Shown: piece after piece, positions 35,872 to 44,088 of the stretch
How positions within the stretch are numbered: position 1 is the first letter of the stretch
Layout: each line of letters begins with the position of its first letter
Assembly: GCA_028279245.1 (NCBI GenBank)
Contig: JANQOE010000017.1
Coordinates: 1 to 64,000 of the forward strand
Direction of reading: 5' to 3'
DNA from: Alphaproteobacteria bacterium
Lineage (GTDB): Bacteria > Pseudomonadota > Alphaproteobacteria > UBA6615
DNA length: 64,000 bases
Made by a program: the position numbers and the translations under genes
The notes under the pieces: generated by a model
What the model saw: the letters and a program-made list of their open reading frames with translations, nothing else
Databases searched by the model: none
Told to the model about the DNA's origin: nothing

Positions 35872-36750
35872 CTAGCCTTTCACGGCTCCCATTGAGATTC
35901 CACGGACGATGAAGCGTTGCATCGCGGCGACCGCGAAGAAGATGGGTAGTGTCCCGATGACACTCATCGCGCCAATTTTGCCCCAGAACGTCTGCTGGTG
36001 ACCGAAGAACCGGGTCATCTGCACCGGGAACGTAGTGACCTCCGTGCGCGATAGTATGAGCGCGAAAATGAAGTCATTCCAGGCGAAGATGAAGGTGAAG
36101 ACCGCTGTTGCAAACAAACCGGCCCGCGCCATTGGGAAAACCACCCGCCACAGCACTTGCCACCTCGTCCACCCGTCGACCAAGGCGCTGTGTTCGAGCT
36201 CGATCGGTATGTCTTCGATGTAACCACGCATCATCCAGATGACGTAAGGCAGGTTGAAGGCGGTGTAGAGCAGGATCAGACCGTGGAAGGAATCGATCCA
36301 GCCGAGGAGCGCGTACATCAGGAACAACGGAAACACGATGGTGATCGGCGGGATCATGCGCTGGGAAATGATCCAGATCGCCAGATTGTCTCCGCCCGTC
36401 TTGAACCTGGCCAGGCTGTAGGCTGCTATGGTCCCGAAGAACATCGCGAAAACGGTGCTGGTTCCCGCGGTGATCAGACTGTTCATGACCGTGTTCACGT
36501 CGCCATCGCGGAACAACTCGACAAACCCGTCGAGACTAAAGTCGGATGGAAGCCATACCGGTGGCGACGCAAAGACCTCTTCCGGTGTCTTGAAGGCCAT
36601 AATGAAGAGCCAATAGACCGGGAAAAGGAATATGATCGTGACGATCGTCGCGACGATATAGCGGACGACGAGTCTGCGGTTGGCCTTCCGGGCCCACCAT
36701 CCCTTGCTACTCGCCACTCCCAGCGGCTGCTGCACGGACACGGCGGTCAT
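35872..36750 (-). CDS. ABC importer permease (MalG-like)
   Basis: The 292-residue membrane protein starts at the ATG at 36750, which overlaps the stop of the other permease by four bases; the frame is open further upstream but that part shadows the neighbour. Six helices are expected, the first at about 25-50 (IVATIVTIIFLFPVYWLFIMAFKT). The EAA loop reads ELEHSALVDGWTRWQVLWRVVFPMA and the tail RGISMGAVKG is typical of this family. Confidence 0.92.
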   Translation of the reverse strand: MTAVSVQQPLGVASSKGWWARKANRRLVVRYIVATIVTIIFLFPVYWLFIMAFKTPEEVFASPPVWLPSDFSLDGFVELFRDGDVNTVMNSLITAGTSTVFAMFFGTIAAYSLARFKTGGDNLAIWIISQRMIPPITIVFPLFLMYALLGWIDSFHGLILLYTAFNLPYVIWMMRGYIEDIPIELEHSALVDGWTRWQVLWRVVFPMARAGLFATAVFTFIFAWNDFIFALILSRTEVTTFPVQMTRFFGHQQTFWGKIGAMSVIGTLPIFFAVAAMQRFIVRGISMGAVKG

Positions 36751-37664
36751 CGCGCGAGTTCCACCCGGCGCAGGGCCAGAATGACAATGATCGACAGCAG
36801 GACGATCACGACGAAGGCGATCGCCGCCGTATAGCTCGTTTCGAACTGTTGGAAGCCCAGCACGAACGCGTACAGCGAAATGGTCTCGGTCGTCGTGCCG
36901 GGACCGCCCTTGGTCAGGGCCCAAACGATGTCGAAGAGCCGAAAGAGGTCCAGGCCGCGGATCAACAGGACGATCGCCAGGACTGGTTTGATGGCTGGTA
37001 GGACAATCTTGAAGAAGATCCGTAGCCCGGATGCGCCGTCGATCTGCGCCGCCTCAATCTGCGATTTGTCAACGTTGGACAACGCTGCCAGCAACAGCAG
37101 GAACATGAACGGCGTCCACTGCCAGACTTCGGTGATGAAGATGGCTGGCCAGACGAAGGCGCGGTCTACCGTCCAGGTGATGTCGACCGGCCCGCCGACG
37201 ATCCAACCGAGGATTTGATTGACCGGCCCGAACTGGGTGTCGAGCATGAGCCGCCACATGGCACCGGCGACGATGGGCGAAATGACCGTCGGAATGATCA
37301 GCAGTGCGACAAAGATACCGCGGCCGGGCATCCTGTCGACGAACAAGAGAGCCAGGAGAAGACCTAGGATGAGTTCGGCCGGGAGGGCGACCGCCGTGAA
37401 GGCAAGGGTATGCCAGATCGACTGCCAGAGACGGGCATCCTCGAACAGGCGCCCGTAGTTAAGACCGCCCTGAAAGGTCTTGTTCTCACCGATGATCGAG
37501 ATGTCTTGAAAGCTGACAATCAGCAGATTGATCAGCGGAAAGATGGCCACCAGCAGCAGTATGAGGACTGCCGGCCAGACCAAGAGATACTTGAAGCGAC
37601 GGTCCGCAAACACACTGACGCGGTAGCCGAATGATGTGTCAGCGATGGAGGTCGTCGCCTTCAA
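36747..37664 (-). CDS. ABC importer permease (MalF-like)
   Basis: The 305-residue membrane protein has a first helix at about 28-50 (LLVWPAVLILLLVAIFPLINLLIVSF), the family segment FEDARLWQSIWHTLAFTAVALPAELILGL, and the EAA loop DKSQIEAAQIDGASGLRIFFKIVLPAI. It pairs with the downstream permease and follows the binding protein gene after a hairpin with a T-rich tail. Confidence 0.92.
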   Translation of the reverse strand: MKATTSIADTSFGYRVSVFADRRFKYLLVWPAVLILLLVAIFPLINLLIVSFQDISIIGENKTFQGGLNYGRLFEDARLWQSIWHTLAFTAVALPAELILGLLLALLFVDRMPGRGIFVALLIIPTVISPIVAGAMWRLMLDTQFGPVNQILGWIVGGPVDITWTVDRAFVWPAIFITEVWQWTPFMFLLLLAALSNVDKSQIEAAQIDGASGLRIFFKIVLPAIKPVLAIVLLIRGLDLFRLFDIVWALTKGGPGTTTETISLYAFVLGFQQFETSYTAAIAFVVIVLLSIIVILALRRVELAR

Positions 37665-37670
37665 CTCCGG

Positions 37671-37707
37671 TAGAAAAGAATAGGGCCAGCCAAGAGGCCG
37701 GCCCTAT
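37671..37707 (-). terminator. Stem-loop with T-rich tail after the binding-protein gene
   Basis: On the minus strand, ATAGGGCCGGC and GCTGGCCCTAT pair over eleven bases with one G-U pair and a six-base loop, followed by TTCTTTT. It looks like a leaky intrinsic terminator between the binding protein and its permeases. Confidence 0.75.
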
Positions 37708-37718
37708 CGCAGATGTCT

Positions 37719-39161
37719 TCAGTTCGGATAAGCGTTTGGCTTTGCAGCCCAATCTGAATAGGCACGCTTCTGAACGTCGACGCCGATCCTGTCGGTTAGG
37801 CGATCCCATTCAGCAGCCGCCTGGTCCAGGGCGGCTTGCGGATCCTCACCGCCGAAGGCCGCGGTGATGGCCCGTGTCAGCGCCTCTTCATACGCTGCCG
37901 TGCTGCGGATGGAGAGATCGAGCAGGCCCGTCTCGGCACCCTTCTGCAGCGTATCGAGGTACTCGTTCGCGTTGCCCCAGGCGTTCTGATAGTCCTCGTT
38001 CTGGAAATGCGAGGTGCGGAACGGATCGCGCAAGGCGTAAGGCAACTGCACCCGTTCTATGCTGATCTCCTTGCTGTTGAGCCACTGGGCGAACAGGTAG
38101 GCGGCCTCCTTGTTGGCGCTGTCCGATGACACGGCCAGGGAGAAACCGGCTGCCAATTGTGGTGCACCACCCGGTGGGAGTGCATAACCGACCTTGCCAG
38201 CGACCTCCGAGGTCGGCACGAACGAGAGAACGTCGGCATCAAAGAAACCGTCGGACCAGCGTCCTGGCGGCGGCCACCAACCCATCATGGCCAGGTTGCC
38301 GGACAGCCAAGCGCTGAGGGTCTCAATCGGTCCCCAGGCTTCGACGCCGGGCGGCATGAATTGATGCTCCTCGATCATGCCGGCCAGCGCCTGGACACCC
38401 GCATCACTGTTGATCTGGGCGCGCATGGTTTCTTGGTCGAAGAAGCGACCACCGTTCGTGCGGAATCGTTCCTCAAAGAAGAAGTGGATCAGGCCCGGGA
38501 CACGGATCTGCGCGGACCCGAAGAAATCCGGACCAAGTTCCTCACTCTCTGTGAAGTACTGAGAGATCTCCAGGAACTGCTGCCACGTCTCCGGCGGCGC
38601 CAGGTCGTAGCCAAACCGGTCGCTGAACGCAGCGCGGTGGTTTTCGTCCGCGAACAGATCCTTACGGTAGTAAAGGATCAAGACATCGCCGTCGTCCGGC
38701 AGGCCGTAGACGGTGTCCTGATAGGCCATCTGATTGTCCCGGTAGACCGGTGCGATGTCCTGCAGTTCGTCGCGGTAGCCGTGTTGATCGATGAACGCGT
38801 CCAGCGGTTCGAGCGCCCCGGCTTCCGCCAGGTCGGGTATCCATGCCGGCACGACGTTCAACAAATCGAATGCGCCGGTGCCAGCACGGTGCTCGGCGAG
38901 CGTCTTGGTGAAGAGTTCCTGGATTGGGATCTCGACTACGTTGATCTTGATGCCGGTCAGTTCTTCCCATTTCGGCCCGGAGAACAGCAGCGGGTCCTGC
39001 GCTTGCAGGCCGGCTTCCCAGGTCACGTTAAGGGTCGTCCCCGCATATTGCTTCGCCGCCTCGACCGCGCGTTCCGCGGCCGACTGCGCCGACGCCGCAC
39101 TCGATCCGAGCGCAAGAGCAACAGTGGCGCCGAGACCGATTAGCGATCTCGCTAATGGCAT
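37719..39161 (-). CDS. ABC importer substrate-binding protein (family 1 type)
   Basis: The 480-residue protein has a signal peptide (SLIGLGATVALALGSSAASAQ) and the sugar-binding protein pattern WEELTGIKINVVEIPIQELFTKTLAEHRAGTGAFDLLNVVPAW, then GLPDDGDVLILYYRKDLF and a C-terminal domain rich in Asp/Gln. It is the first gene of the operon that ends with the probable apionate lactonase, so the ligand may be apiose, apionolactone, apionate or an apiose-containing glycoside (inference). Confidence 0.9.
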   Translation of the reverse strand: MPLARSLIGLGATVALALGSSAASAQSAAERAVEAAKQYAGTTLNVTWEAGLQAQDPLLFSGPKWEELTGIKINVVEIPIQELFTKTLAEHRAGTGAFDLLNVVPAWIPDLAEAGALEPLDAFIDQHGYRDELQDIAPVYRDNQMAYQDTVYGLPDDGDVLILYYRKDLFADENHRAAFSDRFGYDLAPPETWQQFLEISQYFTESEELGPDFFGSAQIRVPGLIHFFFEERFRTNGGRFFDQETMRAQINSDAGVQALAGMIEEHQFMPPGVEAWGPIETLSAWLSGNLAMMGWWPPPGRWSDGFFDADVLSFVPTSEVAGKVGYALPPGGAPQLAAGFSLAVSSDSANKEAAYLFAQWLNSKEISIERVQLPYALRDPFRTSHFQNEDYQNAWGNANEYLDTLQKGAETGLLDLSIRSTAAYEEALTRAITAAFGGEDPQAALDQAAAEWDRLTDRIGVDVQKRAYSDWAAKPNAYPN

Positions 39162-39205
39162 TAGCTTCCTCCCTATGTTTTTTGGCGAGGTCTCAAGTCT
39201 CCAGT

Positions 39206-39224
39206 TGGTATAGTGATCCTACCA
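39206..39224. promoter_or_regulatory. Inverted repeat upstream of the lactonase/ABC operon
   Basis: TGGTA (39206-39210) and TACCA (39220-39224) are separated by nine bases, 45 bases upstream of the binding-protein start. TGGT...ACCA half sites are typical of FCD-type GntR operators, so the regulator at 39346 could bind here. Confidence 0.4.
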
Positions 39225-39345
39225 GTGTTCGAGGCAAACGCAACTGGGGGACAACAGCCTCGCATTCTCGAAAGAATGTTAGCTGTGGGACGAACGAAAC
39301 GCCATTTTTTTGCTGATGTGGGTGGCCGATGCGACCGGCCAAGGA

Positions 39346-40056
39346 TCAAAGGAAGCGCTGATAGAGCTTATTCGACCGATTCAGGTGGTCGCAAAGAGCG
39401 TTCTCGGCTTGATCAGCGTCTCGCTTTTCGATCGCGTCGACGATCGCCAGGTGTTCCGAAATCGTCAGGTCTTCGGAACCGGACACGCGAAGTTGGTCCA
39501 AGTAGAACTTTTGCAGCCAGGACAGGATTGCCATCGAGACAGCCGGATAGATGCTGTTGTCACCGACGGAGGCGATCCGCGTATGGAACTGCATGTCGCA
39601 GCGCATGAACGAACCCGCATTCTGTTCGTCTTTCGCGGCGGCTTGCTGGCGGACCAGTTCACGCAGCGCGGCCACGTCCTCTTCGGTTCCTGTCTCCGCA
39701 GCCCGCCGGACCATCTGCCGCTCAAACAGCAGCCGGGCTTCCTTCATTTCGCCCATCATCTTGTCCGACTTGTTCAGCAGAAATTGGGTCGTCACACCCA
39801 TCTGCTCGAACACCCGACCAAAATCGAGCTGTGAAATGCGGGCACGTTCGCCGTGGGAAATTGTCACGAAACCGAGGCGTTCCAGGTTCTGCAGGGCCTC
39901 CCGCACCGTTGGACGACCGACCTCGAACCAGGTCATGAGTTCGCGCTCGGACGGTAACTGGTCGCCAGGCTTCAGCTTTTCGGACTGGATGAAGTCCAAC
40001 AGTCCGTTGGTGACTTCTTCGTAGAGCTTGCGGCGGCGCACCGGTTCTGGGCGCAT
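39346..40056 (-). CDS. GntR-family transcriptional regulator, FCD subfamily
   Basis: The 236-residue regulator has an N-terminal winged helix (LKPGDQLPSERELMTWFEVGRPTVREALQNLERLGFV, about 32-67) and a helical FCD domain (about 90-225) with metal-site style His in the C-terminal part (MRCDMQFHTRIASV, ISEHLAIVDAI, LCDHLNRS). It lies between the minus-strand lactonase/ABC operon and the plus-strand apionate operon, upstream of both in transcription terms, and is the obvious candidate to repress them. The effector is probably an intermediate of the pathway. Confidence 0.92.
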   Translation of the reverse strand: MRPEPVRRRKLYEEVTNGLLDFIQSEKLKPGDQLPSERELMTWFEVGRPTVREALQNLERLGFVTISHGERARISQLDFGRVFEQMGVTTQFLLNKSDKMMGEMKEARLLFERQMVRRAAETGTEEDVAALRELVRQQAAAKDEQNAGSFMRCDMQFHTRIASVGDNSIYPAVSMAILSWLQKFYLDQLRVSGSEDLTISEHLAIVDAIEKRDADQAENALCDHLNRSNKLYQRFL

Positions 40057-40154
40057 GGTTGACCTCCGTCAGATGTCAGGTTGTCGCATGTTTCACCGAT
40101 CGCCTGAAGAGAAAACCCCAACCCATTGAAAAAACTACATTACCGATTCATGGG

Positions 40155-40168
40155 CCCACCCAGGTGGG
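40155..40168. promoter_or_regulatory. Inverted repeat in the divergent promoter region
   Basis: CCCACC and GGTGGG are separated by CA. It lies about 100 bases downstream (on the window) of the GntR start and 70 bases before the plus-strand promoter. It could be an operator or upstream activator site; nothing else supports it. Confidence 0.3.
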
Positions 40169-40234
40169 ATCTCATGGCGCCGACCTTCCCGCGGAAGCAT
40201 TCTCCTGAAGATGAAACAACATGTTATCATCTTA

Positions 40235-40264
40235 TTGTGTTGTCCGACCACCTGATTGTATAAT
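40235..40264 (+). promoter_or_regulatory. Promoter of the apionate/ABC operon
   Basis: TTGTGT (-35, 40235-40240) and TATAAT (-10, 40259-40264) are separated by 18 bases, 97 bases before the binding-protein start. The -10 box is perfect. A GntR-like site lies in the spacer. Confidence 0.6.
40240..40250. promoter_or_regulatory. Putative FadR-type operator within the promoter
   Basis: TTGTCCGACCA fits the T-n-GT-n3-AC-n-A pattern of FadR-type operators exactly and sits between the -35 and -10 boxes, where binding would block RNA polymerase. The regulator at 39346 is the natural candidate. Confidence 0.5.
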
Positions 40265-40360
40265 CTGCGCGCCTTGAGGGTAACTTAATTCGGCTTGTCA
40301 TTTCCCGGTTGAGACACGTTTGGCCGGAATGACCAGCACGTACAGCAAGGGAGGATGAGG

Positions 40361-41371
40361 ATGCGCGTAGTGCATCTGGGCGCCGTCGCGATGGCGAGCG
40401 CCCTGTTTGTCGGAGTCAGCGGTTCGTCCGCGCAGGCACAGACGATCTGTTTCGCCTTTCAGGATCTCGAGACTGAGTTCTGGGTCGCCGGTCACAAGGC
40501 CATCACAACAACACTGGAAGAAAAGGGAGTCCGCGTCATCGAGCGGAATGGCAACGAGGATGCCAACCGCCAGCTTGAGCAGGTCCGTGACTGCATCGCG
40601 CAGGGTGTGGACGGGGTCATCATCATTCCGCAGGACGGCGAGAGCGCGGTGACCATCGTCAAGGAATCACAGGAGAATGATGTTCCGATTGCCGTGTTCA
40701 ATCGGCCACCATCCGACCTGAGCCGCGGCCTGGTGGTTGTTGCCGACAACGAAACCATCGCCCAACAGGCGGTCGAGTTCATGGCGCAGAAGGCGATAGC
40801 CAGGTTCGAGGTCACGGGCGAAAAGGCCACGCCGCTCATCATGGTCGGTGACCTGGGCGACCCGAATGCGGTCGGACGCCGCGACGGCTTCTTCAACGTG
40901 ATGGAGAAGTATCCGCAGTACTTTAACGATCCAATCGAGGTGTCGACCGAGTGGGATGCAGCAACCGCGCTCGCCAACCTCGAGGCGGCGGTTACCGCCA
41001 ATCCGGATGTCGACTTCCTGTTCACCTCATCGGATTTCTTGTTTCCGACGATCCGTTCGGTGCTTGAGCCGCGGGGCAAATGGCTGCCTGCCGGTCAGGA
41101 AGGACATGTGATCATGGGTGGCCTCGACGGTGATGCGACGGCGTGCCAACTCATCAAGGACGGATTTGTCACCGCCACGGGCGTACAGGATCTGTTCTTC
41201 GAGGCGGAAGCCGCAATGGATGCCATCCTGACAGCCATTGATGCCGGCGAAACGCAGCCCAACCAGGTTATTGAGGACCCCGGCTTCGCCTTGACCGCAG
41301 CCAACCTCGATGTCCGTGAGATGGACATGTGGGGTTGTGTATTGTTGGCCGAGGGCTTCTTGGATCAGTAG
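40361..41371 (+). CDS. ABC importer substrate-binding protein (RbsB type)
   Basis: The 336-residue periplasmic sugar-binding protein has a signal peptide (LGAVAMASALFVGVSGSSAQA). The ribosome binding site AAGGGAGG (40347-40354) touches an ATG at 40355 but is six bases from the ATG at 40361, so the latter is chosen. The mature part has the ribose-binding fold pattern: FAFQDLETEFWVAGHKAITTTLEEKG, DCIAQGVDGVIIIPQDGE, NDVPIAVFNRPP. Lying in one operon with apionate enzymes, it probably brings in apiose or a derivative. Confidence 0.92.
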   Translation: MRVVHLGAVAMASALFVGVSGSSAQAQTICFAFQDLETEFWVAGHKAITTTLEEKGVRVIERNGNEDANRQLEQVRDCIAQGVDGVIIIPQDGESAVTIVKESQENDVPIAVFNRPPSDLSRGLVVVADNETIAQQAVEFMAQKAIARFEVTGEKATPLIMVGDLGDPNAVGRRDGFFNVMEKYPQYFNDPIEVSTEWDAATALANLEAAVTANPDVDFLFTSSDFLFPTIRSVLEPRGKWLPAGQEGHVIMGGLDGDATACQLIKDGFVTATGVQDLFFEAEAAMDAILTAIDAGETQPNQVIEDPGFALTAANLDVREMDMWGCVLLAEGFLDQ

Positions 41372-41382
41372 AACGACGACTT

Positions 41383-41407
41383 GGAGCCCGGCTGGTCGCC
41401 GGGCTCC
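41383..41407 (+). terminator. Perfect stem-loop after the binding-protein gene
   Basis: Arms GGAGCCCGGC and GCCGGGCTCC pair over ten bases with loop TGGTC, twelve bases after the stop. No T-run follows, so it is likely an mRNA-stabilising element that raises binding-protein yield over permease yield. Confidence 0.7.
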
Positions 41408-41437
41408 AATACTCGCGAAGAAAGGTTGGACCGGCAG

Positions 41438-42586
41438 GTGTCCACAATCGAATCTGGGAGCGCGCCGGCGCAGGTAGGGTCAAAGGGCTGGGCCTCGCCG
41501 GTGCGGCGGGTGCTGCTGTCTGAGTACTTCGTCCTCTATCTGACGATTGTCTATTTCCTGATCCTGCTGCCGTTTCTGCCGACGCTTTCCAATCCGCAGA
41601 ACCTTAGTAACGTCCTCTCCAATATGTGGCCGTTGTTGGCGGTGGCGGTCGGCCAAACGCTGGTTCTCACAATTGCGGGCATCGACCTATCTCAGGGTTC
41701 CGTCATTGGCCTGACAAGCGTGGTCGGTGCCGCACTAATAGCAACGGCGGCGTCGAGCGACGTTCTGTCCAACAGCGTGTTATGGGGGTTGGTCATCACC
41801 GAGCAAGGCGGGCTGTTCGCCGGCAAGAGCTGGGCGGTCCCGGCCGGGATAGTGGCGATGCTGCTGGTCGGTGCATTGATCGGTCTGATCAACGGTATCG
41901 CCGTCGCTCTCCTCCGCATGCCGCCTTTCATGGTGACGTTGGTCGGCTTGATCGCGTTTGGCGCCTTCGCAATCTTCCTGACTCAATCCGAGAACATCAG
42001 AAACCTGCCGGATGCCTACATCGCGCTCGGCAAGGGCGATATCGTCTCCGTTTACCTCGGCGAACAATCGACACCTCAGATACCCCGGCGGCAGATCTAC
42101 TCCTTTATCACCTACCCGATGATCATCTCGATCACACTGGCGGTGTTCGCGCACTTTCTGCTGAGTCGCACGATGTTCGGCCGTCATGTGTACGCGGTAG
42201 GTGCCAATCGTCGCGCCGCCGAGATATCCGGTGTGCCGGCGAAGCGCATCATCATTCAGGTCTTCGTCTTCAGCGCGGTGTGCGCCACGATCGGCGGCAT
42301 CCTGTTCTCCGCCCGCCTGGAAGCCGGCCGGCCCACCTTGGGCGAAGGGACATTCCTGCTGGATGTCATCGGGGCCACGGTGATTGGCGGCACCAGCCTG
42401 TTCGGCGGGAAGGGCAAGATCGTTTGGACGTTCTTTGGCGTTCTGTTCTTTGTGTTGTTGTCGAATACGCTCAATCTGATGAACCTGTCATCATTCCACA
42501 TCGACATGGTCAAAGGGAGCGTCATCCTGGCGGCAGCATTGCTGGACGTCACTCGCAGGCGGCTGCTGGCCGGAGGCCTAGCATGA
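41438..42586 (+). CDS. ABC importer permease (RbsC type)
   Basis: The 382-residue membrane protein of the branched-chain/ribose permease family is read from the GTG at 41438 because the frame start at 41381 lies in the hairpin. Family segments: SNVLSNMWPLLAVAVGQTLVLTIAGIDLSQGSVIGLTSVVGAAL, RTMFGRHVYAVGANRRAAEISG, and the C-terminal GTSLFGGKGKIVWTFFGVL. It has an insertion around residues 95-125 between helices. It overlaps the ATPase start by four bases. Confidence 0.9.
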   Translation: MSTIESGSAPAQVGSKGWASPVRRVLLSEYFVLYLTIVYFLILLPFLPTLSNPQNLSNVLSNMWPLLAVAVGQTLVLTIAGIDLSQGSVIGLTSVVGAALIATAASSDVLSNSVLWGLVITEQGGLFAGKSWAVPAGIVAMLLVGALIGLINGIAVALLRMPPFMVTLVGLIAFGAFAIFLTQSENIRNLPDAYIALGKGDIVSVYLGEQSTPQIPRRQIYSFITYPMIISITLAVFAHFLLSRTMFGRHVYAVGANRRAAEISGVPAKRIIIQVFVFSAVCATIGGILFSARLEAGRPTLGEGTFLLDVIGATVIGGTSLFGGKGKIVWTFFGVLFFVLLSNTLNLMNLSSFHIDMVKGSVILAAALLDVTRRRLLAGGLA

Positions 42587-44088
42587 GCATCCTGCTGGAG
42601 ACTCGCGGTCTCACCAAGTCCTTCTTCGGCGTCCCGGCCCTCCGCGACGTGTCGTTGACGATCCACGAGGGCCGTATTCTTGGTCTGATCGGTGAGAATG
42701 GGGCGGGCAAGAGCACCCTGATGAATGTCGTTGACGGCGTGTTTCCGGCGACCGATGGCAGCATGTTTTTACGCGGCCTTCCCTATCAGCCCCGGTCGCC
42801 AGCCGATGCGACGGGTCATGGCATCGCGTTCATTCACCAGGAGCTCAACCTGTTCTCGAACCTGACTGTTGCCGAGAACATCTTCGTCGACGCGTTTCCG
42901 ATGCGCGCGGGCTTTATCGATCGGCGGTCGATGCGCCGGGAGACGGAACGGCTCCTGGCATCGCTGGACCTGGAGATTGCTCCCGACACCCTGCTCGACC
43001 GGTTGGCACCGGGTGAGCGGCAACTCGTCGAGATCGCCAAAGCATTGCGGTCAAACCCGCAGCTCATCATCTTCGATGAGCCCACAAGCTCCCTCACGGC
43101 CCGGGAAACGGAGCGACTGTTCGAGGTTATCCGTCGACTGCGGGATGAGGGCAAGACCTTGATCTACATCTCGCACATGCTGAGCGATGTCAGAGCTCTC
43201 TCAGACGACATCGCCGTGTTGCGCGACGGTGAACTGGTCGGCAGCGGCCCGGCTGAGGAGCTGGATACGAGCCGCATGATCGAGCTGATGATCGGCCGCG
43301 AGCTCGCGCAGCTTTATCCGCCAAAGACTGCGGCGCCCGGTCGTGATCCAGTGCTGCGAGTTGCGGCGATGACGCAGCCTGGCGTGGTCCAGGACGTCGA
43401 CTTGGAGGTCCGTGCGGGCGAGATTGTCGGGCTGTTCGGCCTCATGGGCGCGGGGCGGACCGAACTTGCCAGGATGGTCTTCGGTTTGGACGAGTTCGCG
43501 CACGGTGAGATACGGATCGGCGGCACGCTGTTACGCGGACAGTCACCCACCGATCGGATTGAACACGGCATGGCGTTCGTCACGGAGAACCGGCGCGAAG
43601 AGGGCTTGCTGATGGAGTCCACCATCGCCGACAACATCGCGCTGGTTTCGCTCGCGTCCTACGCGCGCACCATTCTGCGCTTTGTCGACGCCCCAAAGCT
43701 GTCGGCCGTCGCCCAGCAGATGGCGGACGATCTCCAGATCAAGGCCCACGACATCGGCGGGCAGCCGGCGAAGAGTCTCAGCGGCGGCAATCAACAGAAG
43801 GTCGTTATCGGCAAGTGGCTAATGCGGCAGCCCAAGCTGTTCGTCTTGGACGAACCGACACGCGGTGTCGACGTCGGCGCCAAATACGAGATCTACAGTC
43901 TGATGGATCGCCTCGCCCGCGAGGGGAGCGGCGTCCTATTCATCTCGTCGGAAGTCGAAGAGCTGATGGCGATGTGCGACCGCATCCTGGTGATGAACCG
44001 CGGTGAGGTTAGTGGCGAGTTTGGTGAGCGTCCCTTCAAGCAAGACCAGCTCCTGCGCGCAGCATTCCGCGAGGACTTGGCCGCATGA
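42583..44088 (+). CDS. ABC importer ATPase (RbsA type, two domains)
   Basis: The 501-residue protein has two nucleotide-binding domains. The first has Walker A (GENGAGKST, 37-45), an atypical signature (LAPGERQLVEIAKAL) and Walker B (LIIFDEPTSSL). The second has a modified Walker A (GLMGAGRTEL), signature LSGGNQQKVVIGKWL and LFVLDEPTRGVDVGAK. This is the normal asymmetry of sugar importers of the RbsA/MglA/XylG group. The ATG overlaps the upstream stop and the stop overlaps the next start, both by four bases. Confidence 0.95.
   Translation: MSILLETRGLTKSFFGVPALRDVSLTIHEGRILGLIGENGAGKSTLMNVVDGVFPATDGSMFLRGLPYQPRSPADATGHGIAFIHQELNLFSNLTVAENIFVDAFPMRAGFIDRRSMRRETERLLASLDLEIAPDTLLDRLAPGERQLVEIAKALRSNPQLIIFDEPTSSLTARETERLFEVIRRLRDEGKTLIYISHMLSDVRALSDDIAVLRDGELVGSGPAEELDTSRMIELMIGRELAQLYPPKTAAPGRDPVLRVAAMTQPGVVQDVDLEVRAGEIVGLFGLMGAGRTELARMVFGLDEFAHGEIRIGGTLLRGQSPTDRIEHGMAFVTENRREEGLLMESTIADNIALVSLASYARTILRFVDAPKLSAVAQQMADDLQIKAHDIGGQPAKSLSGGNQQKVVIGKWLMRQPKLFVLDEPTRGVDVGAKYEIYSLMDRLAREGSGVLFISSEVEELMAMCDRILVMNRGEVSGEFGERPFKQDQLLRAAFREDLAA

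Noticed and set aside
41626-42582. Very long plus-strand open frame running into the RbsA-type ATPase gene
   Set aside because: It is the out-of-frame shadow of the permease gene; the ATPase family N-terminus begins at the ATG at 42583.
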